DNA from: Lysobacterales bacterium
Lineage (GTDB): Bacteria > Pseudomonadota > Gammaproteobacteria > Xanthomonadales > SZUA-36
Reading direction: 5' to 3'
Assembly: GCA_013001885.1 (NCBI GenBank)
Contig: JABDLD010000064.1
Coordinates: 1 to 64,000 of the forward strand
DNA length: 64,000 bases
The translations under genes were made by a program, and so were the position numbers. The notes beneath the pieces were generated by a model. It was not told where the DNA came from. It worked only from the letters and a program-made list of their open reading frames with translations, and searched no databases. Within the stretch, counting starts at the first letter, position 1. Each line of letters opens with the position of its first letter. This document shows, in pieces, positions 43,742 to 51,692 of the stretch.

Positions 43742-45625
43742 TCAGCCTTCAGGAAACCGGCGTTTTTCCGCGCCCCTCATTTGCTGCCATGCCTGGCGAA
43801 AATCCTCCACCGACTCCTCGCTGTCATCTTTGAGCACTTTTTCCAGCTGCTCGATACTTTGCCTGACTTGTAATCCGTACGCATGGTCATCACCCCAGAC
43901 TTCATAGAGCTTGCTCAAGCCTTCCTCATCGTGCTTTTTAAACGATCGCATCAGGCGGTAGGCGCGGGCATCGTCATAGCCGAGAAGTTTCAGCGCCTCC
44001 TCGCCCATGATCAGTGCTGACCCAAAGGTTTCCCGCGTGATGACATCCGCCCCGGCTTCCATCAGACGGTAGTTGTGCGACCGGTCGTAAGCCCGGGCGA
44101 GGATCTGCAAGTGCGGAAAGAACTTCTTGGCCGCAGTGACCATCTGCACGGCCTTGTCGCGCTCGTCGATCGCAATGACCAGCAGTTTGGCTTCTTCCGC
44201 ACCAGCGGCCTGCAGCAACTGCAACCGGCTGGCGTCTCCATAGAAAACCTTGTTGCCGAAACGGGCAGTCAATTCAATCTGGCTGGAGTCATGATCGAGC
44301 AAAGTGGTTTGGATCCCATCGGCGCTCAGCATTCTAGAGACGATCTGGCCGAAACGGCCGTATCCGGCCACGATCACCGGATTGGGCTCAGCGGCGATCT
44401 CATCATCCTCCGGCGGCGATACACAATCGGTAAAGCGTGGCCGTACCCATTTTTCATAGGCGATGATCAACAGCGGGGTCAACATCATCGTCAGGACAAC
44501 AACGACGTTGAGCAGATTGGATATCTCACTGCTGACGACCCTGTTCTGGGTCGCGAAGGAGAACAGCAGGAATGCGAATTCGCCCCCCTGGGCCAACAGG
44601 AAGGCAAACATCAGATTGTCCGCCAAATTCAGCTTGAACAGCTTGCCCAGCATCAGCAGCACGAAGAACTTGCTGAGGATCAGCGCAGCCATCAGCATCA
44701 GCACGAGGGCGGGCTGACCGACGACAATTCCGAAATCCAGACTGGCGCCCACGGAGATGAAAAACAGACCCAACAGCAGCCCCTTGAATGGCTCGATGTT
44801 GGATTCCAACTCGTGCTTGAACTCGCTTTCAGCCAGCACGACGCCGGCCAGGAAAGTGCCGAGAGCGGGACTCAGCCCGACGTACTCCATTGCGAGCGTG
44901 ATGCCAACGATCAATGTAAGCGCGGTGGCAATAAACAGCTCGAGGCTCCGGGTTGAGGCAATCCAGTGAAAAACAGGCCGCATCAGGAAACGTCCGCTGA
45001 TGACGATTGCCAGCACAACTCCCAGCACCACCAGCCCGCGCAACCATCCGGCCAGACCCGCCTGCGCGCCGTGGGCGGCGTCCACCGCGGTTGTGGATAC
45101 GGCCCCTTCCAGCGCGAGAAACGGCAGAAGGGCCAGAATGGGGATGACCGCGATATCCTGGAACAGCAGCACGGCAAAACCCGCCCGGCCTGCTCGCGTG
45201 CCCGTCCACGATTTTTCATTAAGCGTCTGCAGAACAATGGCGGTCGATGACAGCGCAAGGATCAACCCAATCGCCGTGGCCGTCTGCCATGGCAGCCCGA
45301 AATACCAGGCCGCTCCTCCAATCACGGATGCCGAGATGATGACCTGTGACCCGCCCAGTCCCAGGATGGGCACGCGCATCCGCCACAACACTTCCGGTTC
45401 CAGTTCCAGGCCCACCAGGAACAACATCAGCACCACGCCGAACTCGGCGAAATGCATCACGTCCTGGCCTTCCGGCCCGATCAGGCCGAGCACGAAGGGA
45501 CCGATCACGACCCCGGCCAATAAATAGCCCAGGGCGGAACCTAGCCCCAGGCGTTTCGCAAGCGGCACGGCCAGTACTGCCGCCAGCAGATAAACCAATG
45601 CCTGGGAAAAAAGTTCGCTGTACAT
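43742..45625 (-). CDS. KefB/KefC-type monovalent cation:proton antiporter
   Basis: A 627-aa CPA2 antiporter. Twelve or thirteen hydrophobic segments span residues 5-385, with the GLELEPEVLWRMR and FLLAQGGEFAFLLF signatures. An RCK_N domain follows (VIVAGYGRFGQIVSRML near residue 410) that should bind NAD(H) or nucleotides. It probably exports K+ in exchange for protons. No KefF/KefG ancillary gene is next to it, so glutathione gating is not supported here. Confidence 0.9.
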   Translation of the reverse strand: MYSELFSQALVYLLAAVLAVPLAKRLGLGSALGYLLAGVVIGPFVLGLIGPEGQDVMHFAEFGVVLMLFLVGLELEPEVLWRMRVPILGLGGSQVIISASVIGGAAWYFGLPWQTATAIGLILALSSTAIVLQTLNEKSWTGTRAGRAGFAVLLFQDIAVIPILALLPFLALEGAVSTTAVDAAHGAQAGLAGWLRGLVVLGVVLAIVISGRFLMRPVFHWIASTRSLELFIATALTLIVGITLAMEYVGLSPALGTFLAGVVLAESEFKHELESNIEPFKGLLLGLFFISVGASLDFGIVVGQPALVLMLMAALILSKFFVLLMLGKLFKLNLADNLMFAFLLAQGGEFAFLLFSFATQNRVVSSEISNLLNVVVVLTMMLTPLLIIAYEKWVRPRFTDCVSPPEDDEIAAEPNPVIVAGYGRFGQIVSRMLSADGIQTTLLDHDSSQIELTARFGNKVFYGDASRLQLLQAAGAEEAKLLVIAIDERDKAVQMVTAAKKFFPHLQILARAYDRSHNYRLMEAGADVITRETFGSALIMGEEALKLLGYDDARAYRLMRSFKKHDEEGLSKLYEVWGDDHAYGLQVRQSIEQLEKVLKDDSEESVEDFRQAWQQMRGAEKRRFPEG

Positions 45626-45650
45626 GGCTCAAACCTCGAAGCGGCTGCGA

Positions 45651-46565
45651 TCAATCAGCACAATACACCGACTGGCTGCAAACGATATCACTATCGTGTC
45701 GTTCCAGCTGTATGGTCGGATGCTTGATGGAAAATTGTTCCTGCAGTTCCCTAGCGACCTCATTAAGAAATTGATCACTGTCTGGAAATTGCGTCATGAC
45801 CAGGTGGGCCGTCAGCGCCGTATCGGTCGTACTCATTGGCCAGATATGCAGGTCGTGCAGTTCCTTCACCCCCTCAAGGCCCGACAAATATTCCCGCACA
45901 GCGGCGGGATCCACATTCCTCGGCACCGCATCTACGGCGAGGTTCAGCGAGTCCCTGAGCAGACTCCAGGTCGAGATGAAGATCACCGCCGCAATCACCA
46001 GGCTGACCAGCGGGTCAATCCAGTTCAAACCGTAGAACAGGATCAGGGCGCCTGAGACAACCACGCCAAGTGAAACCACGGCGTCGGCGGCCATGTGCAG
46101 AAAAGCGCCGCGAATATTCAGGTCAACGTCTTTGCCTGACAGGAATAACAAAGCGGTGAGTGTATTGATCACGACCCCGATACCCGCCACCAGCATGATG
46201 GTCATGCCAGCAGGCTGTGGCGGGTCCATGAGCCGGCCGACCGCCTCCCAGCCAATGGCGCCCACGGCGCCCATCAGCAGCAAGCCGCTGAAAACTGAAG
46301 CGATGATGGTTGCCCTGGAAAATCCGTAAGTGCGGCGCGGCGACGGCTTTTTTTTGGCCAGGGCGGCGGCGCCCCATGCCAGCAACAGGCCAAGCACATC
46401 ACTCAGGTTGTGGCCCGCGTCGGTCAACAGCGCCAGAGAGCCGGAAAGCACGCCAAAAACGGCCTCTACAATGACGAAACCGACGTTCAGCGTTACGCCC
46501 AGGGCGAATGCCCTGCTGTAATCCGGCGGCGCGTGGTGGTGGTGATGAGTGACCTGACGATTCAA
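45651..46565 (-). CDS. CDF family zinc/cation efflux protein (ZitB/CzcD-like)
   Basis: A 304-aa cation diffusion facilitator with six membrane segments. Metal-site residues are Asp49 (His at 52, Asp at 56, in DAGHNLSD) and His157/Asp161 (HMAADAVVS). The cytoplasmic C-terminal domain begins near residue 205. The N-terminus holds a five-His run. The start is TTG at 46565 with GGAGCAGGG upstream; no ATG lies nearby in frame. It exports Zn2+ or similar ions using protons. It is divergent from ilvE and 25 bases before the Kef-type gene. Confidence 0.9.
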   Translation of the reverse strand: MNRQVTHHHHHAPPDYSRAFALGVTLNVGFVIVEAVFGVLSGSLALLTDAGHNLSDVLGLLLAWGAAALAKKKPSPRRTYGFSRATIIASVFSGLLLMGAVGAIGWEAVGRLMDPPQPAGMTIMLVAGIGVVINTLTALLFLSGKDVDLNIRGAFLHMAADAVVSLGVVVSGALILFYGLNWIDPLVSLVIAAVIFISTWSLLRDSLNLAVDAVPRNVDPAAVREYLSGLEGVKELHDLHIWPMSTTDTALTAHLVMTQFPDSDQFLNEVARELQEQFSIKHPTIQLERHDSDIVCSQSVYCAD

Positions 46566-46672
46566 GTATGAACCCTGCTCCAGTACTTAGTATCATAGAT
46601 TGTATCAGCGCAGCCCAATCTTCTTTAACATGGCGCACTGTCGATACACTCAATTCAAAACAGGTACTGGTC

Positions 46673-47593
46673 ATGAGCAACGAAAGACGAATCTGGTTCA
46701 ACGGCAAACTGCGCGAATCTAAAGACTGCATGGTGCATGTTGCCAGTCACGCACTACACTATGGTTCATCCGTTTTCGAGGGTATCCGTGCTTATGAAAC
46801 ACCGGACGGCACGATGATTTTTCGCGGCATGGACCACCTCGAGCGCCTGAAATATTCTGCTGCAGTTTATCGAATTCCCGTGCCTTACAGCGTTGAGGAA
46901 CTCCACCAGGCATGCTGTGAAACCGTCCGTGACAGCGGGCTTGCCAGCGCTTACATCAGGCCGCTGGTTGCGCGCGGAAATTGCGGACTGGGAGTCATGC
47001 CGAAAGACATGAGCGTGGTTGACGTCTCCATTATTGTCAGCCCGTGGGGCGCTTACCTGGGAGAGGAAGGGCTCAGGAACGGCATCAAGGCCTGCATTAC
47101 TTCGTGGCAGCGGCTTGCCCCCAACACCATGCCGCCCGGGGTCAAAGCCGGCGGTAATTACCTTTCCAGCCAGTTGATCGGGATGGAAGCGCGAGACCGG
47201 GGCTTTGAAGAAGGAATCGGTCTGGGCAGCGACGGCCTGTTGAGTGAAGGGGCGGGCGAAAATATTTTTATCGTGCAAAAAGGCCGGCTGCTCACTCCGC
47301 CGGCTTCTTCTTCGATCCTCAGCGGCCTTACCCGGGAAACGGTCATCATACTCGCCAGCGAATTGGGCATAAGCACGCAGGAAAGCACCATTTCCCGTGA
47401 ACAGCTTTACGCTGCGGACGAAGTTTTCATGACCGGCACCGCGGCCGAGGTTACGCCCGTGCGGCAAGTGGACCACATGACCATCGGCAACGGCGGCTGT
47501 GGCCCCGTCACCCAGGTATTGCAGGATGAATTTTTTGGCCTCTTCGATGGCCGCACCCGCGACAAGTGGTCGTGGCTGGAACCGGTCCGTTGA
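46673..47593 (+). CDS. ilvE: Branched-chain amino acid aminotransferase IlvE
   Basis: A 306-aa fold-type IV PLP enzyme. The PLP lysine is Lys158 in PGVKAGGNYL. It has the HALHYGSSVFEGIRAY and GLLSEGAGENIF motifs typical of IlvE. It performs the last step in Val, Leu and Ile synthesis and the first in their breakdown. The ATG at 46673 gives the standard MSNERRIWFNGKL N-terminus. No other ilv gene is nearby. Confidence 0.95.
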   Translation: MSNERRIWFNGKLRESKDCMVHVASHALHYGSSVFEGIRAYETPDGTMIFRGMDHLERLKYSAAVYRIPVPYSVEELHQACCETVRDSGLASAYIRPLVARGNCGLGVMPKDMSVVDVSIIVSPWGAYLGEEGLRNGIKACITSWQRLAPNTMPPGVKAGGNYLSSQLIGMEARDRGFEEGIGLGSDGLLSEGAGENIFIVQKGRLLTPPASSSILSGLTRETVIILASELGISTQESTISREQLYAADEVFMTGTAAEVTPVRQVDHMTIGNGGCGPVTQVLQDEFFGLFDGRTRDKWSWLEPVR

Positions 47594-47696
47594 CAGCGTA
47601 ACAGGTCAATCTGAATGAAGCAGCCTGAATACCAGGCTATGTGACAAAATGCGTCAGTTCTACTGACACTTATCGACACTTTTGCTAACTTTTCAA

Positions 47697-47714
47697 ATTC
47701 TGAGTTCTCAGAAT
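47697..47714. promoter_or_regulatory. Perfect 18-bp inverted repeat (possible activator site)
   Basis: ATTCTGAG-TT-CTCAGAAT is perfectly symmetrical (8+2+8). It is centred about 85 bases before the start predicted for the sigma54-like promoter at 47764. A second dyad, GTCAG-TTCTA-CTGAC, lies at 47653-47667. Such placing is usual for enhancer-binding proteins; the protein is unknown. Confidence 0.45.
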
Positions 47715-47763
47715 AAAACCCTATACCTCTGTTTTACATAGTAAATTCACGTTTTTTATATTT

Positions 47764-47779
47764 TGGCTCGAATCTTGTA
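47764..47779 (+). promoter_or_regulatory. Sigma54-like promoter
   Basis: TGGCTCG-AATC-TTGTA aligns without gaps to TGGCACG-N4-TTGCW, with mismatches at position 5 (T for A) and at the -12 C (T). The predicted start is about 47790. An overlapping sigma70-like TATATA/TATAAG hexamer (47778-47785) is an alternative; no good -35 accompanies it. Confidence 0.4.
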
Positions 47780-47797
47780 TATAAGTAGGTGAAGTAA

Positions 47798-47890
47798 CTA
47801 ACTGACTGGTAGCAGTTAGCGGGAGAAACCGGAGCTCCGCCCCTCTTTGCCCAATCGGGGCTCCGGCCTCCCTCCTTCACAACCGGAGGA
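47798..47890 (+). promoter_or_regulatory. Structured leader with competing hairpins
   Basis: CTAACTG and CAGTTAG (47798-47804 and 47813-47819) form a first stem. CCGGAG (47829-47834) can pair with CTCCGG (47861-47866), reinforced by CCCC (47840-47843) with GGGG (47857-47860). CCGGAG recurs at 47883-47888, inside GGAGGA, and can pair with the same CTCCGG. The two pairings exclude each other. I recognise no named riboswitch. Confidence 0.4.
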
Positions 47891-47923
47891 TTTTCTGCCA
47901 CTGAAATCAATGGAGCTTCTGTC

Positions 47924-48127
47924 ATGGATGACAAGCTGAAGAAATTTTTCGACTTTCTTACCCGGCAACAAAAACATAAGAATCATCGCCACCTGCAATC
48001 TGACGACAGAGCAGCAGGCACAAGCCTATTCCTTGAGTCTGCTGTCCGTCCACACATCAGCTTGAAAGCCCGAATGCTTGGGGGACGAGCAAAAACGGTC
48101 ATGCGCCTAGGGGGTTCAATGCGCTGA
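47924..48127 (+). CDS. Hypothetical short basic protein (67 aa), uncertain
   Basis: The ATG has GGAG 8 bases upstream and begins MDDKLKKFFDFLTRQQKHKNHRH, an amphipathic, strongly basic start. About one third of all residues are Lys, Arg or His. Codon use is normal for the first 25 codons and then turns to rare codons (AGA, CTA, GGG, GGA, CGA), so only part may be coding, or the transcript may be a non-coding RNA. I recognise no domain. It sits between the structured leader and the terminator at 48193. Confidence 0.35.
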   Translation: MDDKLKKFFDFLTRQQKHKNHRHLQSDDRAAGTSLFLESAVRPHISLKARMLGGRAKTVMRLGGSMR

Positions 48128-48192
48128 TCACCAACAAGTGTCCGCTGTGATCTGAACACCGCGCAGGACAGGACATTGCTTTTACTATTCCG

Positions 48193-48218
48193 ACCCGGCG
48201 TAAGCCGGGTTTCTTTTT
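48193..48218 (+). terminator. Intrinsic terminator before truC
   Basis: ACCCGGC and GCCGGGT form a 7-bp stem with loop GTAA, followed by TTCTTTTT. It ends whatever is transcribed from the 47.6-48.2 kb interval and separates it from truC, whose ATG is 28 bases further. Confidence 0.85.
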
Positions 48219-48245
48219 GCGCCGTATGCATGGAAACTGCAGCAC

Positions 48246-49010
48246 ATGACGCATGCAGTTCTTCGGCCGCAAGATATCCTGTACCGCGATGACCAACTCC
48301 TGGGCATCAACAAGCCCGCCGGCGTGCCCGTTCATGGCAGTCGCATCCTGGAGGATACGCCTGAAACGCTTTTGGCCATGGTGCGCAAATCCCGGGGGAA
48401 ACTGGCTCACGTGGCGCACCGCCTGGACCGTCCGGTGTCCGGCGTCGTTCTATTCGCCGCCAACAAAGAAATGCTTCGGAAGCTGGGACAGTGCTTCGAA
48501 GACCGGGCGGTCAACAAACGTTATCTCGCTGTAGTCAGGGGCTGGATAGACTCGGGCGGAACGGTAACGCACCCGTTGCGCCCGCCCCGGGACACGCGGA
48601 AGACGATTTCCGAAGCCCGCGACGCCGTGACGCATTTCGAGCCCATCGCGCAGGTGGAGTTGCCTTACCCGGTGCATCCCTACGCCACGTCGCGTTACAG
48701 CCTGCTTGGCCTGTACCCCGAGACCGGCAGACGTCACCAATTACGCATGCACATGAAGCACATCAGCCACCACCTGATTGGTGATACGACCTACGGACGG
48801 GGCGAGCACAATCGGTTGTTTCAGCAAAAACTGGGGTGCCGCCGCCTGCTTTTGCACGCCTGGTCGCTTGAGTTTATCCACCCGGGGAACGGCCGGCAGT
48901 TACGGATCGAGGCTCCGCTTGACGTCTCTTTCAGCGAGGTCATCAGGAAATTGGGGTGGGTTGAGGCTTTGTTATCCTGGAAAGACAATAAAAAGACCGG
49001 TGCTAGCTGA
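48246..49010 (+). CDS. truC: tRNA pseudouridine(65) synthase TruC (RluA family)
   Basis: A 254-aa RluA-family pseudouridine synthase without an S4 domain. The catalytic aspartate is in HRLDRPVSG near residue 59, followed by YLAVVRGW, GLYPETGRRHQLRMH and IGDTTYGRGEHNR, the last being characteristic of TruC. It isomerises U65 in tRNAs. The 3' end overlaps the NYN gene on the other strand by 8 bases. Confidence 0.9.
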   Translation: MTHAVLRPQDILYRDDQLLGINKPAGVPVHGSRILEDTPETLLAMVRKSRGKLAHVAHRLDRPVSGVVLFAANKEMLRKLGQCFEDRAVNKRYLAVVRGWIDSGGTVTHPLRPPRDTRKTISEARDAVTHFEPIAQVELPYPVHPYATSRYSLLGLYPETGRRHQLRMHMKHISHHLIGDTTYGRGEHNRLFQQKLGCRRLLLHAWSLEFIHPGNGRQLRIEAPLDVSFSEVIRKLGWVEALLSWKDNKKTGAS

Positions 49011-49809
49011 CTCCGGTGATGATGTAGCTTCCCGATTTCTGATCATGCTCCAGCGAGATCATGCCTTCGGCTTCCATCTTCTCCAGCATTTTTCCGAAGG
49101 AACGGAAACCGTGATAGCTTTCGCTGAATCCGGGTTTGCGCCGCTTCAGTGCCTGTTTGACCATTGAGCCCCATATCTTGTCTTCATCGGAGCGCTCTGA
49201 AAACAGTCCGTCAATCGTTTCCAGCACTTCCTCGAAGCCTTTTTCGGCACGGTCATCCTGCTTCTTTTTCTGTGGCGTCCGCGCTTCGCCTTCCTTGCGC
49301 CCGCTGGTCTTTTTCTTCACCGGCTTGCGGCGCTTGGCGTTGCGGATCAGGTCGTCGTAGTAGATGAACTCATCGCAATTGGCGATCAACAGATCCGAGG
49401 TGGAGTTTTTGACACCGATCCCAATCACCAGCTTGTTGTTTTCCCGCAGCTTGGAGACCAGCGGAGAAAAGTCAGAATCTCCGGAAATAATCACGAAGGT
49501 GTCCACATGCGCCTTGGTGTAACAAAGATCCAGTGCGTCAACCACCATCCTGATGTCAGCAGAATTCTTGCCGGACTGACGTACATGGGGAATTTCGATC
49601 AACTCAAACGATGCTTCATGCATGGCAGCCTTGAAGCCTTTGTAACGATCCCAGTCGCAGTAAGCCTTCTTGACGACGATATTGCCTTTGACCAGCAAGC
49701 GCTCGAGCACCTCCCCTATTTCAAACCGTGCGTAATTCGCGTCCCGCACACCCAGCGCGATATTTTCAAAGTCACAGTAAAGGGCAAGATTTCTGGTTTC
49801 GGTGGTCAT
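49003..49809 (-). CDS. NYN domain ribonuclease-like protein with C-terminal OST-HTH (LOTUS) domain
   Basis: A 268-aa protein. The N-terminal NYN/PIN-like domain (about 5-155, LabA/DUF88 type) has acidic residues Asp13 (YCDFENIALG), Asp85, Asp91 and Asp111/113 (SGDSDF), the metal-dependent nuclease pattern. A Lys/Arg-rich linker spans about 158-192. The C-terminal 70 residues match the OST-HTH/LOTUS winged helix, thought to bind RNA. It is therefore probably an RNA-degrading or RNA-binding protein; targets are unknown. It ends in an 8-base overlap with truC. Confidence 0.87.
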   Translation of the reverse strand: MTTETRNLALYCDFENIALGVRDANYARFEIGEVLERLLVKGNIVVKKAYCDWDRYKGFKAAMHEASFELIEIPHVRQSGKNSADIRMVVDALDLCYTKAHVDTFVIISGDSDFSPLVSKLRENNKLVIGIGVKNSTSDLLIANCDEFIYYDDLIRNAKRRKPVKKKTSGRKEGEARTPQKKKQDDRAEKGFEEVLETIDGLFSERSDEDKIWGSMVKQALKRRKPGFSESYHGFRSFGKMLEKMEAEGMISLEHDQKSGSYIITGVS

Positions 49810-49899
49810 GAATGAAGTACCTGGTGAGAGACTACAATTCTACGCGAATACGCTCAATAGCGCTGCATGTTTGGGTTCAAATACCGTTATCATGCCCGC

Positions 49900-50892
49900 A
49901 TGAAGGCAGCTGCCACCGACCCGACACCTTACTACCGCCTGGACCCGGATACCGTCCTGCATGCCGTTGACACCGCCGGACTGATTACTGACGGCCGTTT
50001 GTTGGCGCTGAACAGTTATGAAAACCGTGTTTATCAGGTTGGTATTGAGGAGACCGACCCGGTAATCGCGAAGTTTTATCGGCCGGGTCGCTGGACTGAC
50101 GAACAAATCCTGGAAGAGCACGCATTTTCTCTGGAACTGGCTGAAGCAGAAATACCGTTAATCGCCCCGTCCGCAATCGAGGGACACACGCTGTTTCATC
50201 ACGACGGATTCCGCTTCGCGCTTTTTCGGCGCCAGGGCGGCCATGCCCCGGAATTGGAAGACCGGGAAACCCGTATGTGGCTGGGCCGGTTTATCGGCCG
50301 GATTCACGCGGTCGCGCGGTCCAGGCCATTTGCTTTCAGACCCGCACTGACCCCGGAGCGCTTTGGTTGCGAGTCCGTGGCGACCGTTGTCGACGGGCAA
50401 TGGCTGCCGCCTCACATGGAAGACGCATTTGAGAGCCTGGCTGACGACCTGATGATGAATATTCGGGCAGCCTTCGAACGCGCTGGAGAGGTCCAATCGA
50501 TCCGGCTGCACGGGGACTGCCACCCGGGCAACCTGTTGTGGCGTGACGGTCCGTATTTCGTGGACATGGACGATTGCCAATCCGGGCCGGCCGTGCAGGA
50601 CCTGTGGATGCTGCTTTCCGGGGAGCGCGCGGAAATGGAAGCCCAATTGGCTGATATCGTGGAGGGCTACTGCCAGTTCTGTGATTTCGATGTGCGTGAA
50701 CTGCAACTCGTCGAGGCCCTCAGGACCTTGCGCATGCTGCACCACGCGGCCTGGCTCGCACGCCGCTGGGAAGACCCCGCGTTTCCGATTGCCTTTCCGT
50801 GGTTCGACAGCCCCCGCTACTGGGAGGACCTGGTGCTCAGCCTGCGCGAGCAGCTTTCCGCCCTGCAGGAACCCGCACTGCAATTGCGCTGA
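49900..50892 (+). CDS. srkA: Stress response kinase SrkA (YihE/RdoA)
   Basis: A 330-aa APH-fold Ser/Thr protein kinase, close to E. coli SrkA in the NSYENRVYQ, KFYRPGRWT-EQILEEH, LHGDCHPGNLLWRDGP and VDMDDC-GPAVQDLWMLL segments. The catalytic Asp196 is in HGDCH and the metal Asp in VDMDD (211-215). It limits MazEF-dependent death under stress in E. coli. The ATG at 49900 fits the family better than the in-frame ATG at 49867. A TATCAT hexamer (49888-49893) would place transcription start at or next to the ATG. Confidence 0.92.
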   Translation: MKAAATDPTPYYRLDPDTVLHAVDTAGLITDGRLLALNSYENRVYQVGIEETDPVIAKFYRPGRWTDEQILEEHAFSLELAEAEIPLIAPSAIEGHTLFHHDGFRFALFRRQGGHAPELEDRETRMWLGRFIGRIHAVARSRPFAFRPALTPERFGCESVATVVDGQWLPPHMEDAFESLADDLMMNIRAAFERAGEVQSIRLHGDCHPGNLLWRDGPYFVDMDDCQSGPAVQDLWMLLSGERAEMEAQLADIVEGYCQFCDFDVRELQLVEALRTLRMLHHAAWLARRWEDPAFPIAFPWFDSPRYWEDLVLSLREQLSALQEPALQLR

Positions 50893-50910
50893 GCGTGCAG
50901 ACCGGCATCG

Positions 50911-51135
50911 TCAGTAGTGCGGCGGAACCTCCTGCTCTGGGGAAGAGCCGGATGCGCCGGCAGACTCTCCAATATCCCGAAGTTTGTCGGCCAGTGTATT
51001 TACGCTCAACTGCAGGCGGGCCAGATCGCGGTCCTGGCGTGCGATGATCTCGTTCAGGCTCTCAATCAGGTCGTCCTGAAACGCCAGTTTGCTCTCCAGT
51101 TCATCCAGTCTTGCCTCAATTGCGGAATTCATCAT
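50911..51135 (-). CDS. slyX: SlyX family protein
   Basis: A 74-aa coiled-coil protein. The heptad pattern EARLDELESKLAFQDDLIESL, the QDRDLARLQ repeat and the terminal PPHY are diagnostic of SlyX. Function is unknown. The ATG ATG at 51135/51132 follows the VOC gene stop by two bases, with a GGAG inside the end of that gene, so the two are coupled. Confidence 0.9.
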   Translation of the reverse strand: MMNSAIEARLDELESKLAFQDDLIESLNEIIARQDRDLARLQLSVNTLADKLRDIGESAGASGSSPEQEVPPHY

Positions 51136-51137
51136 CG

Positions 51138-51539
51138 TTACTCCGCGGCAGGCGGTTCCCACAGTTCCACCCGGTTGCCGTCCGGGTCGACAAACCAGCC
51201 AAAACGGCCAAAATCATGCTCCTCTCTTTCCTCCAGGACTTCAGCGTCCCCTGCGGCCACGTTATCAAGCGCAGCATCGAGGTCGTCAACCACAAGGTTG
51301 ATCATGTAGCCCTGGCCGGACGCGCCAAAGTAATCGGTTTTGGACGCAAACGCGCTCCACACGGTGAATGCAGTCTCAGGCATGTCTGCCGGGGCAAAAC
51401 TGGTGCCCCGGGTATCGCCCCATTCTTCGACCTTGAAGCCCAGGTATTTCTCGTACCAGCTTCCCAGGGCGGCAGGATCCCTGGAACGAAAAAATACGCC
51501 GCCAACACCCAGAACCCTGCCTTTTGCTGATTCACTCAT
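51138..51539 (-). CDS. Glyoxalase/VOC superfamily protein
   Basis: A 133-aa single VOC module-pair protein with RDPAALGSWYEKYLGF at the first beta-alpha unit and FGWFVDPDGNRVELWEP at the end. The glutamate of ELWEP is a typical metal ligand, but I cannot assign a substrate. The ATG at 51539 is preceded by GAGGAGG and preferred over an upstream in-frame start. It is coupled to slyX. Confidence 0.85.
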   Translation of the reverse strand: MSESAKGRVLGVGGVFFRSRDPAALGSWYEKYLGFKVEEWGDTRGTSFAPADMPETAFTVWSAFASKTDYFGASGQGYMINLVVDDLDAALDNVAAGDAEVLEEREEHDFGRFGWFVDPDGNRVELWEPPAAE

Positions 51540-51692
51540 GCGATTACCCTCCTCGACCTGACTATGGTAACTCACTCACCCTGGCTTGTGAGCACCGGCC
51601 CGGCACTGTAGGATTTTCAAATTCGAGAGACACAGCGGGAGTGGGGGCGGGATGCCGACCATCGATAAATTTTGCGACAACCGGATTTCTAC

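Noticed and set aside
47653-47667. GTCAG-TTCTA-CTGAC as a terminator for ilvE
   Set aside because: Only a 5-bp stem with no T-run; better seen as a possible protein site.
47734-47934. A minus-strand open frame of 66 codons in the ilvE-truC interval
   Set aside because: It has no ribosome site, runs against the promoter and terminator orientation, and covers the hairpin leader.
47983-48231. A minus-strand open frame of 82 codons in the same interval
   Set aside because: It reads through the terminator hairpin and shows rare-codon, low-complexity composition; no ribosome site.
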